The position numbers and the translations under genes are program-made. A stretch of DNA of 17,243 nt from an uncultured Candidatus Melainabacteria bacterium (lineage in GTDB: Bacteria; Cyanobacteriota; Vampirovibrionia; Gastranaerophilales; Gastranaerophilaceae): the NCBI GenBank assembly GCA_934692295.1, contig CAKUTL010000035.1, positions 1 through 17,243 on the forward strand. Direction: 5' to 3'. A model generated the notes under the pieces. The model saw only the letters and a list, made by a program, of their open reading frames with translations. It was not told where the DNA came from and did no database searches. Shown in pieces: positions 1-8,325 of the stretch. Numbering within the stretch: position 1 is the first letter of the stretch; every line of letters starts with the position of its first letter.

Positions 1-27
1 GTAATTAAATTCTGTTGCTTTACTCAT
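1..27 (-). CDS. Start of an unidentified gene that leaves the window
   Basis: An ATG at 27-25 on the minus strand opens a frame reading MSKATEFNY up to the window edge. It lies downstream of a plausible promoter at 111-139 and a purine-rich AAAGAAAGAGA stretch. Another ATG a few bases upstream is followed at once by a stop, so it is not the start. Only nine codons are visible, so nothing can be said about function. Confidence 0.45.
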
Positions 28-51
28 CGATAGAGCATATCTCTTTCTTTT

Positions 52-97
52 TTAAGGGGACAAACTTCCAATAGAGTCAAATCTATAACCCCCTTAA
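52..97 (-). promoter_or_regulatory. Inverted repeat in the 5' leader of the gene at the left edge
   Basis: A perfect 8-bp inverted repeat, TTAAGGGG (52-59) and CCCCTTAA (90-97), is separated by 30 bases. It sits on the minus strand between the promoter at 111-139 and the ATG at 27. In the RNA it would form a G:C-rich stem closing just before the ribosome-binding region. This suits a leader structure controlling translation or attenuation, or a protein-binding site. No known riboswitch was recognised. Confidence 0.35.
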
Positions 98-110
98 CCT
101 TCACACCAAA

Positions 111-139
111 ATTATACAAGAGAAAATCAAAAAAGTAAA
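111..139 (-). promoter_or_regulatory. Sigma70-type promoter for the gene at the left edge
   Basis: The minus strand reads TTTACT, 17 bases, then a perfect TATAAT (plus positions 116-111). This is a good match to a housekeeping promoter. Its -35 box lies in the T-rich tail of the terminator of the preceding autotransporter gene. Transcription would start near 104, giving a leader of about 75 bases before the ATG at 27. Confidence 0.5.
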
Positions 140-167
140 GTGCAGAGATTTTTTCTTCCGCACTTTA
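136..167 (-). terminator. Rho-independent terminator of the autotransporter gene, possibly bidirectional
   Basis: An 8-bp perfect stem, TAAAGTGC (136-143) with GCACTTTA (160-167), encloses a 16-base loop. On the minus strand it is followed by CTTTTTTGATTTT. It starts about 25 bases after the stop codon of the gene at 192-3869. The plus strand also has a T-rich tail, so it may work both ways. Confidence 0.6.
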
Positions 168-191
168 ACTTTTATATTTTCATTACCAAAA

Positions 192-440
192 CTATAACTG
201 CCTCAATTCTCCAATATAAGTCGTTTCTGTCGTATTTTGATATTGTTTTGTGATTTTTGAAAGTTGTTTAATTACTTTTCTTTCATGTTGAACTTGAGAA
301 GAAGAATCTTTTTCTCCAATTTTAACTGAAATTGCAGGAGGAAGAATTTTCTTCATAGAAACAGTTTTGTTGCCAGCTTTAGTTCCAGCACCAATAACCT
401 TATTATTTACCCCTTGAACTTTTTCAATCGGCTTATTAGA
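192..440 (-). other. Basic C-terminal tail beyond the predicted barrel
   Basis: Residues 1144-1225 follow the last apparent barrel strand. They are rich in Lys, Gln, Ser and Thr and contain no further amphipathic beta strand I can recognise. In a classical autotransporter the terminal aromatic residue of the barrel is the signal read by the Bam complex, so a long tail is out of pattern. Confidence 0.5.
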
Positions 441-3400
441 TTTATTTTTACCAATTGCCCATCTAAAACCCGCAGTTAGAGAAATACCGTTACGACCTCC
501 ATTTCTAACCATTGCTTGACCAAAGGCTATAAAATCATCTTTATATCGTTTTTGAAGACCTACACCATATTCTACATATGGCTTAATACTTGTTTCAGGT
601 AATCTAATCCCATCAGCCTTAACATTTGATTCGCTCATTGCATTCCATACCATACCAACACTTGCGTATGGTTGCCAACCACTTCTTGTATTAGTAATAA
701 ATCTTACACTAGGATTTAACATAATAGAGTGCATTGGAGAGGAATCAATTCTAACTCCTGCAGCATTTGTATAATCAAATGTTTTACCCATTGTATAACT
801 CATAAACCAAATCGGTTGAACAATATATTTCCCTTCTTTGAATTCAAAATTATAACCTGTCTTAGAACCAATTCCGGCAAATAGAGTTGTAAAATCCTCT
901 TTTCCATACATTGTTGTTGACTGGGCTGCACTCGCACCAGTAGTCGCAGTCAACGCAGTCCAAAAATTTCCTTTATAAAAAGTTTGAGTCAAGCCAAGTA
1001 AACCACCATTCATAGTTGTATCAGATCCAGAATATCTCAATTGAGAACCTGTATATCCAATATAACCGGTAGTAACACCAGTCCAACCATGTTTCAATGT
1101 TTGGAAATCGCTATCAAAACCAACTAAAGAACCATAAGTTGTAGCATTTACAGCACTTGCATTTCTCAAATTCATCTTTTCAAAAGTTACATAAGGTCTG
1201 AACCAACCAGCCTTGTTATTAAACTCAGATGAAATACTTGGTAAATTTGAGTTAAAATCAGTACTCAAAGCATATTTATTTTCATTAATTTTTGCAAACC
1301 TCTCCACTGAAGGCAATTGAGTGAATGAATCTGCGTGTTCAAATACATACTTAAAAGTTTCATTAACAGTCGCATTTGTTCCGGCTTGGGAATTAACAGA
1401 GGTATTCAATATTGACGGGTTAAAAGCTGATGCTCCACCACTTGAACCTCCGCCACGAACAAATTGAAATTCACCAGAGCTTGGAGAATATCCAACAGAA
1501 TATTTATAAATTTTGCCAACATATTCTTTTGTGCCGTTATACTTTACTGTGTTAGCAAATGCACTATCCGCAAAAAGAACATTTGTTTGAAGTTTATCTG
1601 GATTTGGGTCAGCCAAAACATTTAAACCATTAACGTTAATTGTACCTGAATGAGTTCCATAATTATCCGCAGTAATTCTACCCATTGTTTCTGTGGCAGG
1701 ATTTATATCAACAGAATTAAGGTTAATTGTTCCACTATTTGAAAAACTCTTCAAATTCAATGGACTTAAGCCAAGGTGATTAATATTCATAACCCCGCTA
1801 CCCATAGCCAAACTATTACCATAGTTCAATTGAGAAGCATCGTTAACAAAACTTGTTACACTTAATTGTGAGATATTAGCATTATAAATATTGTTGTTAA
1901 TGGTTATCTTCCCTGATTTATCACCTGCCAATTTGATATTGTACTGATGATTTCTTTTTACTTCTGTATAATCACTATTAATTTCACCACCATCGATAGT
2001 ATCATCTATAACAAATTGCCCATTATTTTTGGCATTAAATGTAACCGTTGGATTATAAAAAGTTTCTTCTCCGGTTGAAGAGGCAATCTTGTTTGTTCTT
2101 ACAAAAATTGCGTTATTTAATTTTCCTCGACTATCTTCTGTATAGTTACCGCTAAAAATGTTAGTTGTATTATCCGCAACAAAATTCAAATCCACATTAT
2201 CAGAATAAACAGCACCACCAAACGCCAATTGAGAATCTGAAGATGTTTTTGCACTGTTACCAATAAAACTACCAGAAATACTATCAATAGTTCCTTGATT
2301 GTCCAATGCTCCACCCAGAGCATAAGTTTTTGCAAGGATGGAGTTATTGATAAATTTTCCCGAAATAGATCCTATTACACCCGAATTTAATATACCCGCT
2401 CCAATGCCAAAGGTATTACCATTCAAGGTATTTCCTATAAAATCACCTTTTATAGAATTTATATTACCTGTTTTATGATTAGCTAATATTCCGACAGCAT
2501 GTGTTCCTGCAATACCGGTATTATTTAAAAATGATACATTTAAATCTTGAATATTACCGCGATTGTAAAAGATTGTTCCATAATTGTATGTTCCTGCTTT
2601 TGAATAGTTATTAGCAATCACACCAGAAATTGAATCTATTGTTCCGGCATTTGAAATTACAGAACCATTAATGGAAGTACCTGCAATAGAGCTATTATTT
2701 GTAAAATTACCACTTATACTATTAATACTTGTATTAGACCAATTTGTAATAACACCGCCAAAAATCGCTCCACCTGAAGATGTTGTATTATCTTTAAAAT
2801 CACCTTTTATATCACCAATTTTTGCATTTCTATTATAAATCACACCACATATATATGCATTAGCTTTTTCATTAATTATTTTATTTTCTATAAAATCTGC
2901 AGTGATAGAATTTATCACACCCCAATTTTCAATTGCAGCTCCACCAATATCAACATAGTTAGTATGAACAGCATTCTTAGATACCAAATTTCCTTTAAAT
3001 AATCCGGATATTTTATCAATAGTTCCACCGTTTGCAATAGCTCCACCTCCAGCATATCCTACAGAAGTGGAAATAGCACTATTATTTAGAAATTGAGCAT
3101 TAATTTCTCCAATGTAACCACCATTTACTATTGCCCCACCATCTCTTTGGGTGGAGTTACCCTCAAATACTCCCTCAATCTTATTGATTGTTCCCTCATC
3201 ATTAGCAATTGCACCACCACACGAACTGCAGGCAGATGTTGGACCAGTAGCATCGTTATTTTTAAAATTACCCTTTATAGAATCTATTGTTCCAGTTTTA
3301 TTATATATTGCACCACCATAACTCGCCCCCGTACTAGTAACACTATTATCCGTAAAATCACCAGTAATAGTAGTTATATGACCACCGTCATTATAAATAC

Positions 3401-3869
3401 CCCCGCCACCTTTATCACTACTAGTAGCAGATATTTTATTATTTGAGAAATTTACATTAGAGATTTCGACAGTAGCATTAGAATTTGTAATATTTAGAAC
3501 AGCACCATTAGTATTTGATAGGGCATTTTTAATATCTAAATCCTTTAGTATTAAATTAGTTCCATTTGCAATATTAAAAATACTTGAACCTGAGGCATCC
3601 AAAACAGATGGGGTTTCTGAACTTACACCAGAAATCTTTAAATCACCGGCCGCAACCGTATCTTGATTTTGGGACAAAGTTTCACCTTCTTGTGATACAG
3701 TGTAACTTCTCGGGGTAGTTGCATCGACCAAGGCCTCATTTAATGTTGAATATGTTGAATCAGCACTAGCAGGATTTGAACCAATAACAGATAACCCAAC
3801 TAACAACGCCACTGATAAAACCTTTATTGCATTATACTTAGTAGTTGTTTTTGAAACATTCTTTTTCAT
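192..3869 (-). CDS. Autotransporter-like repeat surface protein
   Basis: This 1225-aa protein has a Sec signal peptide (basic start, hydrophobic core about 16-30, likely cleavage after ASA at 34-36). Residues about 154-575 hold some 14 imperfect repeats of about 30 residues. Each pairs a GG-A-I-x-N element with I-x-x-I-x-G-x-F-x-x-N, as in beta-helix passengers and POMP-like adhesins. A second beta-rich stretch follows to about 805, then a glycine-rich linker. Residues about 888-1143 alternate in the manner of a 12-strand autotransporter barrel and end in GFRWAIGK. Such proteins insert in the outer membrane and display or release the passenger. The start has GGAG eight bases upstream, and a terminator follows the stop. 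It is monocistronic. A lysine-rich tail of about 82 residues continues past the barrel, which is unusual because most autotransporters end in the last strand. The ligand is unknown; adhesion is a guess from architecture. Confidence 0.85.
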   Translation of the reverse strand: MKKNVSKTTTKYNAIKVLSVALLVGLSVIGSNPASADSTYSTLNEALVDATTPRSYTVSQEGETLSQNQDTVAAGDLKISGVSSETPSVLDASGSSIFNIANGTNLILKDLDIKNALSNTNGAVLNITNSNATVEISNVNFSNNKISATSSDKGGGGIYNDGGHITTITGDFTDNSVTSTGASYGGAIYNKTGTIDSIKGNFKNNDATGPTSACSSCGGAIANDEGTINKIEGVFEGNSTQRDGGAIVNGGYIGEINAQFLNNSAISTSVGYAGGGAIANGGTIDKISGLFKGNLVSKNAVHTNYVDIGGAAIENWGVINSITADFIENKIINEKANAYICGVIYNRNAKIGDIKGDFKDNTTSSGGAIFGGVITNWSNTSINSISGNFTNNSSIAGTSINGSVISNAGTIDSISGVIANNYSKAGTYNYGTIFYNRGNIQDLNVSFLNNTGIAGTHAVGILANHKTGNINSIKGDFIGNTLNGNTFGIGAGILNSGVIGSISGKFINNSILAKTYALGGALDNQGTIDSISGSFIGNSAKTSSDSQLAFGGAVYSDNVDLNFVADNTTNIFSGNYTEDSRGKLNNAIFVRTNKIASSTGEETFYNPTVTFNAKNNGQFVIDDTIDGGEINSDYTEVKRNHQYNIKLAGDKSGKITINNNIYNANISQLSVTSFVNDASQLNYGNSLAMGSGVMNINHLGLSPLNLKSFSNSGTINLNSVDINPATETMGRITADNYGTHSGTINVNGLNVLADPNPDKLQTNVLFADSAFANTVKYNGTKEYVGKIYKYSVGYSPSSGEFQFVRGGGSSGGASAFNPSILNTSVNSQAGTNATVNETFKYVFEHADSFTQLPSVERFAKINENKYALSTDFNSNLPSISSEFNNKAGWFRPYVTFEKMNLRNASAVNATTYGSLVGFDSDFQTLKHGWTGVTTGYIGYTGSQLRYSGSDTTMNGGLLGLTQTFYKGNFWTALTATTGASAAQSTTMYGKEDFTTLFAGIGSKTGYNFEFKEGKYIVQPIWFMSYTMGKTFDYTNAAGVRIDSSPMHSIMLNPSVRFITNTRSGWQPYASVGMVWNAMSESNVKADGIRLPETSIKPYVEYGVGLQKRYKDDFIAFGQAMVRNGGRNGISLTAGFRWAIGKNKSNKPIEKVQGVNNKVIGAGTKAGNKTVSMKKILPPAISVKIGEKDSSSQVQHERKVIKQLSKITKQYQNTTETTYIGELRQL
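2145..3410 (-). repeat. About 14 coding repeats in the autotransporter passenger
   Basis: Protein residues about 154-575 repeat every 27-33 residues. The shared elements are G-G-A-I-x-N, then G-x-I-x-x-I-x-G-x-F-x-x-N-x-S/T. The copies are diverged at both DNA and protein level, so this is an old repeat array and not a recent tandem expansion. The periodicity suits one or two turns of a right-handed beta-helix per unit. Confidence 0.75.
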
Positions 3870-3950
3870 CTCGATTGCTCCATGCGTTTATAAGTTCCAC
3901 ATATTTAAAAATTTTTGAAATATATCACTCATATTTTATATCTTCACATT

Positions 3951-3962
3951 ATGAATATTCAT
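3951..3962. promoter_or_regulatory. Palindrome in the divergent control region, possible operator
   Basis: ATGAATATTCAT is a perfect 12-bp palindrome. It lies about 82 bases upstream of the autotransporter start, just upstream of -10-like TATAAA/TAAAAT sequences at 3933-3940 on the minus strand, for which no good -35 is visible. The rest of the 263-bp gap (3870-4132) is very AT-rich. An AT-rich palindrome can arise by chance here. Confidence 0.25.
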
Positions 3963-4070
3963 CCATCAGGAAATGTATTTTATTTTTTATATTCATATTA
4001 TAATACTTTTTAATTAATAATTCAAGGTATTAAGTTAAAAAATATTATCCACATATACAAAAGACGACAG

Positions 4071-4099
4071 TTTATTTTATTTGAATTATGTGCTAAAAT
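4071..4099 (+). promoter_or_regulatory. Extended -10 promoter for the OB-fold/GH57 operon
   Basis: TGCTAAAAT at 4091-4099 is an extended -10 element (TGn plus a five-of-six match to TATAAT). A weak -35, TTTATT, lies 17 bases upstream at 4071-4076. The ATG follows 33 bases after the -10, preceded by AAGAGGG. Confidence 0.45.
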
Positions 4100-4132
4100 A
4101 TAGGTGTTAAAAGTTTAAGTAAGAGGGTAAAA

Positions 4133-4645
4133 ATGAAAAATTTAAAAATAATTACTTTAGCACTGTTAATTTCTATTGGCTCAGGGCTAACTATAAATAA
4201 GGTTTGTTCGCAAACTCCAACCCCAACAATTGTAAGAGCTGTCGTTCCTCAACAACAAGCTCCAATTGAATATGTTTCAGTTAATCCACTTGATGTTGTT
4301 GCAAATCCTTACAAATACTTAAGAAGAAATATTAAAATCAAAGCAAAATTCGACAAGTTTTCAACTTTAGGTCTTGATTATTCTCCAGCAATGAGATCTT
4401 CTGAAAAATATATCTCATTCCTTATCCAAAGACCGGATATTTCTAACCACGACATCCCACTTTCAGAACTTAAAATTTTCCTAAAAAAAGAAGTTGCTGA
4501 AAAAAACATTGACCTTGATGCTGGAGATGAAATTGAATTCACCGGAAAAATTTTCTCCACAGCACTAGGCGACCCTTGGATGGATGTAGATTCTTTCAAA
4601 GTCCTAACTGTAAAAAAGCCTAAAAAAGAATCTGCTGAAAACTAG
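4133..4645 (+). CDS. Secreted small protein with a probable OB-fold domain
   Basis: This 170-aa protein begins with a typical Sec signal peptide (Lys-rich start, hydrophobic core about 6-20). Cys26 has no proper lipobox, so it is probably not a lipoprotein. Residues about 50-160 resemble the small OB-like domains of bacterial exported proteins: the pattern DVVANPYKYLRRNIKIKAKF, then a middle beta-rich part, then GDEIEFTGKIF and a final VDSFKVL strand. The role is unknown; such domains bind nucleic acid, sugars or proteins. The start has AAGAGGG five bases upstream. It shares an operon with the GH57 enzyme 28 bases downstream, but that enzyme has no signal peptide, so the two products probably occupy different compartments. 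The OB assignment is by pattern only. Confidence 0.75.
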   Translation: MKNLKIITLALLISIGSGLTINKVCSQTPTPTIVRAVVPQQQAPIEYVSVNPLDVVANPYKYLRRNIKIKAKFDKFSTLGLDYSPAMRSSEKYISFLIQRPDISNHDIPLSELKIFLKKEVAEKNIDLDAGDEIEFTGKIFSTALGDPWMDVDSFKVLTVKKPKKESAEN

Positions 4646-4673
4646 ATAACAAAACAAAAGATGGAATAAAATT

Positions 4674-7175
4674 ATGGAAAAGAGTACAACAGAAAAATTT
4701 TTAACAATACACGGTCATTTTTACCAACCGCCAAGAGAAAACCCATGGCTTGAAGCTATTGAGTTGCAGGATAGTGCATTACCTTTCCACGATTGGAATG
4801 AAAGAATCTGCAAAGAATGTTACAATCCAAACTCTGTATCAAGAATTGTGGATAACAAAAACCAAATTCTCGATATTGTAAACAACTACCAATACATGAG
4901 CTTCAACTTCGGTCCAACCTTACTTTCTTGGATGGAAGAATTTGCACCTCTTACATATGAAAGAATTATTAAAGCAGATATTGACAGTATTTCAGAACAC
5001 TCTGGGCACGGCAACGCACTTGCTCAAGTATATAACCATATGATTATGCCACTTGCAAATGCTCATGACAAAGAAACCCAAGTTAAATGGGGAATCCGTG
5101 ATTTTGAATATCGTTTCGGGAGAAAACCAGAGGGAATCTGGCTTGCAGAAACAGCTGTTGACGATGCGACATTAAAAGTTCTTGTAGATAATGGCATAAA
5201 ATTTACTATTCTTTCTCCATACCAAGCCCTAAAAATGAAGAAAACAAGCGACAAAGAATGGCAAGACGTAAGCTGGGGAAATATCGACCCTGCAAGATCT
5301 TACAAATACACCCTTAAATGCGATTCAAAAAAATCAATAGATTTATTCTTCTATGATGGTGCTATCTCAAGATCGGTTGCATTTGATGAATTATTAAAAG
5401 ATGGCAACAGATTTATCAAAAGGTTAAAAGAAGGAGTTTCAGAATTAAGAGATTATCCTCAACTTATAAACATTGCAACAGATGGTGAAAGCTACGGACA
5501 CCATACAAAATTTGGTGATATGGCTTTATCATACGTGTTGAAAATCAAAGCTGAATCAGAAGGATTTACAATAACTAACTATGCAGAATATTTAGACAAA
5601 TGCAGAAGTGATTACGAAGTAGATATTAAACAAGCATCTTCTTGGAGTTGTTTCCACGGCGTTGGCAGATGGAAAGAAGATTGTGGATGTTCAACTGGCG
5701 GACACCCTGGATGGAATCAAAAATGGAGAGAACCTCTAAGAAATGCACTTGATTACCTTCGTGATGAACTTGCAAAAGTATTTGAAGCAGAAGGTCCAAA
5801 ATATTTCAACGATAATCCTTGGACTATCAGAAACAAATATATTGACGTAATTTTAGACAGAAACTACATAACAATTAGAAAATTCCAAAAAGAAAACTTT
5901 AACCCTGATTTAACAGAAGAACAAAAGGTTAAAGGGATGGAACTTCTTGAAATTCAACGACAAGCAATGTTGATGTACACAAGTTGCGGATGGTTCTTCT
6001 CAGAAATTTCAGGAATTGAAACTGTTCAAATTATGAAATATGCAGCAAGAGCAATGCAACTCGTTGCAAGATTCACAAACGAAGACTTTGAAACTCATTT
6101 CAAAGACATTCTATCCCAAGCAAAAAGTAACATTGCTGAATTCGGGACAGGAAAAGATATTTACGAGCGTTTTGTAAAACCATCTGTTGTAACAGCAAAA
6201 CAAATTGCTTGTTTGTGGGCAATTTCATCTATATATCAAGATTTTGAAGATGAAGAAGATGTTTATTGCTACACAGTTAAACGCCATAGTTACCAAAAAG
6301 TACAAAAAGGAAGCTCTAATTTCCTTGTAGGGCATATTGAAATAAGTTCAAAAGTAACATTGCAAAAAGCAGACTTGATGTTTGCGCTAATGCAATACGC
6401 TGGAGGAGATTTCCACTGTGCAATAAAAGAATTCTCAAACGATGCAGAATTTAACGAACTGCAAGCAACTCTAATAAAAACATTTGCACTTAATCCAATA
6501 ACTGAAATTATTAGAACTCTGGATGAAAAATTCGGAAAAGAATATTTCACATTGAAAGATATTTTTATCGAAGAAAGAAAGAAAATTTTGCAAATTCTTC
6601 TAAAAGACCAGCTTGAAAAATTTGGAAATACATATAAAGAAATGTATGACCAGGGCAAAGGTTCAATCTATCATATGCAGAACCTTGGACTAGAAATTCC
6701 AAAAGAATTCAAAATTTCTGCAGAGTACGCATTGAGCCACAGATACAATGATTTACTTGCAGGCAGTGATGGATTTGTTGAATCTCCGATAATTCAACAG
6801 ATTAGAGATATTAACTTTGAAGCAAAGAGAATGAATATCACAATTGATAAAACTCCATCAAATAAAAACTTTGCAAAAAGAATTATCACCAACCTAAACA
6901 GATTAACCAAGAGTTTTGAAATTCAACAGGCGGATACTATTATGGAACTCTTTGAAATAATAGAAAAACTTGACCTTCAAATCGATATTTCAGAAGCTCA
7001 AAATGTCTATTATAACAAAATCTATCATAGAATCGGTGATATTTTAGAAAACAATGAAAAAGAACCAAGAGATAAAGATATTAAATTTATCAAACTACTA
7101 CTAAACATAGGAGAAAAACTTAATATCAATGTTGGTTTCTACAAGTCAAAACTAGAAAAGTTAGGCTTTTGCTAA
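4674..7175 (+). CDS. GH57 family glycoside hydrolase with DUF3536 C-terminal region
   Basis: This 833-aa cytosolic protein is a member of the GH57 alpha-amylase/alpha-mannosidase superfamily in its DUF3536-bearing form. The first GH57 motif is HGHFYQPPRENPW at 13-25. GIWLAETAVD at 154-163 puts E159 in the expected nucleophile position. IATDGESYGHH at 267-277 puts D270 in the expected acid/base position. WSCFHGVGRW at 324-333 and the Cys/Gly-rich stretch after it are typical of this subfamily. The C-terminal half is helical and matches the DUF3536 region. No signal peptide is present, and length is normal for the family. It probably cleaves or transfers alpha-glucan chains, such as storage polysaccharide, but the substrate is not known from sequence. 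A weak AGATGGAA precedes the ATG. It is second in an operon and ends at a strong terminator. Confidence 0.92.
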   Translation: MEKSTTEKFLTIHGHFYQPPRENPWLEAIELQDSALPFHDWNERICKECYNPNSVSRIVDNKNQILDIVNNYQYMSFNFGPTLLSWMEEFAPLTYERIIKADIDSISEHSGHGNALAQVYNHMIMPLANAHDKETQVKWGIRDFEYRFGRKPEGIWLAETAVDDATLKVLVDNGIKFTILSPYQALKMKKTSDKEWQDVSWGNIDPARSYKYTLKCDSKKSIDLFFYDGAISRSVAFDELLKDGNRFIKRLKEGVSELRDYPQLINIATDGESYGHHTKFGDMALSYVLKIKAESEGFTITNYAEYLDKCRSDYEVDIKQASSWSCFHGVGRWKEDCGCSTGGHPGWNQKWREPLRNALDYLRDELAKVFEAEGPKYFNDNPWTIRNKYIDVILDRNYITIRKFQKENFNPDLTEEQKVKGMELLEIQRQAMLMYTSCGWFFSEISGIETVQIMKYAARAMQLVARFTNEDFETHFKDILSQAKSNIAEFGTGKDIYERFVKPSVVTAKQIACLWAISSIYQDFEDEEDVYCYTVKRHSYQKVQKGSSNFLVGHIEISSKVTLQKADLMFALMQYAGGDFHCAIKEFSNDAEFNELQATLIKTFALNPITEIIRTLDEKFGKEYFTLKDIFIEERKKILQILLKDQLEKFGNTYKEMYDQGKGSIYHMQNLGLEIPKEFKISAEYALSHRYNDLLAGSDGFVESPIIQQIRDINFEAKRMNITIDKTPSNKNFAKRIITNLNRLTKSFEIQQADTIMELFEIIEKLDLQIDISEAQNVYYNKIYHRIGDILENNEKEPRDKDIKFIKLLLNIGEKLNINVGFYKSKLEKLGFC

Positions 7176-7193
7176 ATTATAAATTGTAAAAAC

Positions 7194-7236
7194 AAAAAGC
7201 ACATTCCTTCTTCTTTGAGGAATGTGTTTTTTTATT
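7194..7236 (+). terminator. Rho-independent terminator of the GH57 operon
   Basis: A perfect 9-bp stem, CACATTCCT (7200-7208) with AGGAATGTG (7218-7226), closes a 9-base loop. It extends by A:T pairs into an upstream A-run, and a T-run (7227-7233) follows. It lies about 20 bases after the GH57 stop. Confidence 0.9.
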
Positions 7237-7324
7237 TTCTTATTTACATTCCTTTACAAAAACGCAACTTTCTCGCACAAAAATACTTTATTATATTAGG
7301 TGTAGAAAATAGGGAAATTGTATC

Positions 7325-8311
7325 ATGCAAGTTACGAGTCAAAACGTACAGCAACAGAATATTCCACAACAGGTAAAATATAACTGCAACTATAACAATA
7401 GTGCAGCACCGACTGTTCCGCAAGAAACTCAAACACAACAACCGGCACAAGCACCTGTTCAATATTCATATCCGCAAAACTATTATGTTCCACAGACTCA
7501 ATCACAAGTTCAACAAGCTCAAGCGGTTCAAACACAAACTCCAGCTCCGCAACAACCACAGAATGTACAAGTTCCAGCTTCTATGTCCGGAGTGAATATC
7601 CAAATATTTAATCCATCAGTAACTCCTCCCGGAGCTACTCCTCCAACATATAATGTAAATGCACCTTGCTATCCCTCAAACTATTACACAAACCCAATGG
7701 GCGGAAATGGAATGAGTGGTGCAACAGGTGCAAACACAAATCCAAATGGAAATGTTAATGGAGCAAATGTTTCGTCTCCCAATAACATAAATGGACAAAC
7801 AGGAACAGACAAAAATTCTGAAACTTCATCAACAAAAGAAACAGAAAGCAAAGACGGTAAAAAAACAGAAAAGAAAAAAATTGTCCAATTAACAGATGAG
7901 TACATCAGAAACTTGGAAAACTATTTGAATAGCCAAGAAAAAGATGTTAGATTATCAGCCGCAAAAGAAGTTTACGCAAGACTTGAAGAAGATGAATCAA
8001 GAAAAGACGACAAAGCCCTAACTGCATTAATCAACAAAATGTTACAAGACCCATCAGAAGAAATCCGAGTTCTAGCAATGGCAGCTCTTCAAGGAAGAAT
8101 TGTAACAGGTGATGACTTTACCGTTGGAGTATTAACAAATATGCAAAATGATAAAGCTCACTACGGAATGGATGCAGCAGATGCGAGCAAAATCTTACTT
8201 CAAATGTCAGGAAAACAAGTAGAAAAAGAAGTTCCGGTAACAGAAAAATCAGAAAAGAAAGAAAAAACTGAAACCAAATCAGAAGAAACAAAAAGTAGTA
8301 TCAAAAAATAA
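7325..8311 (+). CDS. Q/P/N-rich protein with HEAT-like repeats
   Basis: The protein has 328 residues. Residues 1-160 are low complexity: Gln/Pro-rich to about 85 with several Tyr, then Gly/Asn-rich (about 124-160). Residues about 160-186 are charged. Residues about 188-296 form helix pairs of HEAT/armadillo type, for example VRLSAAKEVYARL (208-220) and IRVLAMAALQGRI (247-259). The tail (297-328) is Lys/Glu-rich. There is no signal peptide or membrane segment, so it is probably a cytosolic protein-protein scaffold with a disordered head. AGGGA lies nine bases before the ATG. It is followed after 14 bases by a small membrane protein, probably in the same transcript. The partner is unknown. The HEAT call rests on helix pattern and the spacing of Leu/Ala/Arg. 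Confidence 0.85.
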   Translation: MQVTSQNVQQQNIPQQVKYNCNYNNSAAPTVPQETQTQQPAQAPVQYSYPQNYYVPQTQSQVQQAQAVQTQTPAPQQPQNVQVPASMSGVNIQIFNPSVTPPGATPPTYNVNAPCYPSNYYTNPMGGNGMSGATGANTNPNGNVNGANVSSPNNINGQTGTDKNSETSSTKETESKDGKKTEKKKIVQLTDEYIRNLENYLNSQEKDVRLSAAKEVYARLEEDESRKDDKALTALINKMLQDPSEEIRVLAMAALQGRIVTGDDFTVGVLTNMQNDKAHYGMDAADASKILLQMSGKQVEKEVPVTEKSEKKEKTETKSEETKSSIKK

Positions 8312-8325
8312 GGCGTAAGTAGGTT

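Noticed and set aside
3093..3446. 117-codon plus-strand frame opposite the autotransporter repeats
   Set aside because: It is the antisense of the repeat array, with a Thr/Ile/Ser-rich composition that follows from the repeats, and no Shine-Dalgarno site or homology pattern.
3870..4132. Small RNA or tRNA in the largest intergenic gap
   Set aside because: No cloverleaf and no stable hairpin followed by a T-run is visible. The AT-rich sequence and promoter-like elements suit a divergent control region.
6290..6658. 122-codon minus-strand frame inside the GH57 gene
   Set aside because: It is antisense to the DUF3536 region, with no start signal and no recognisable domain.
7244..7559. Minus-strand frames of 72 and 75 codons over the start of the HEAT-like gene
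   Set aside because: They are antisense to the Gln/Pro-rich coding region, overlap the gene's own leader and lack a ribosome-binding site.
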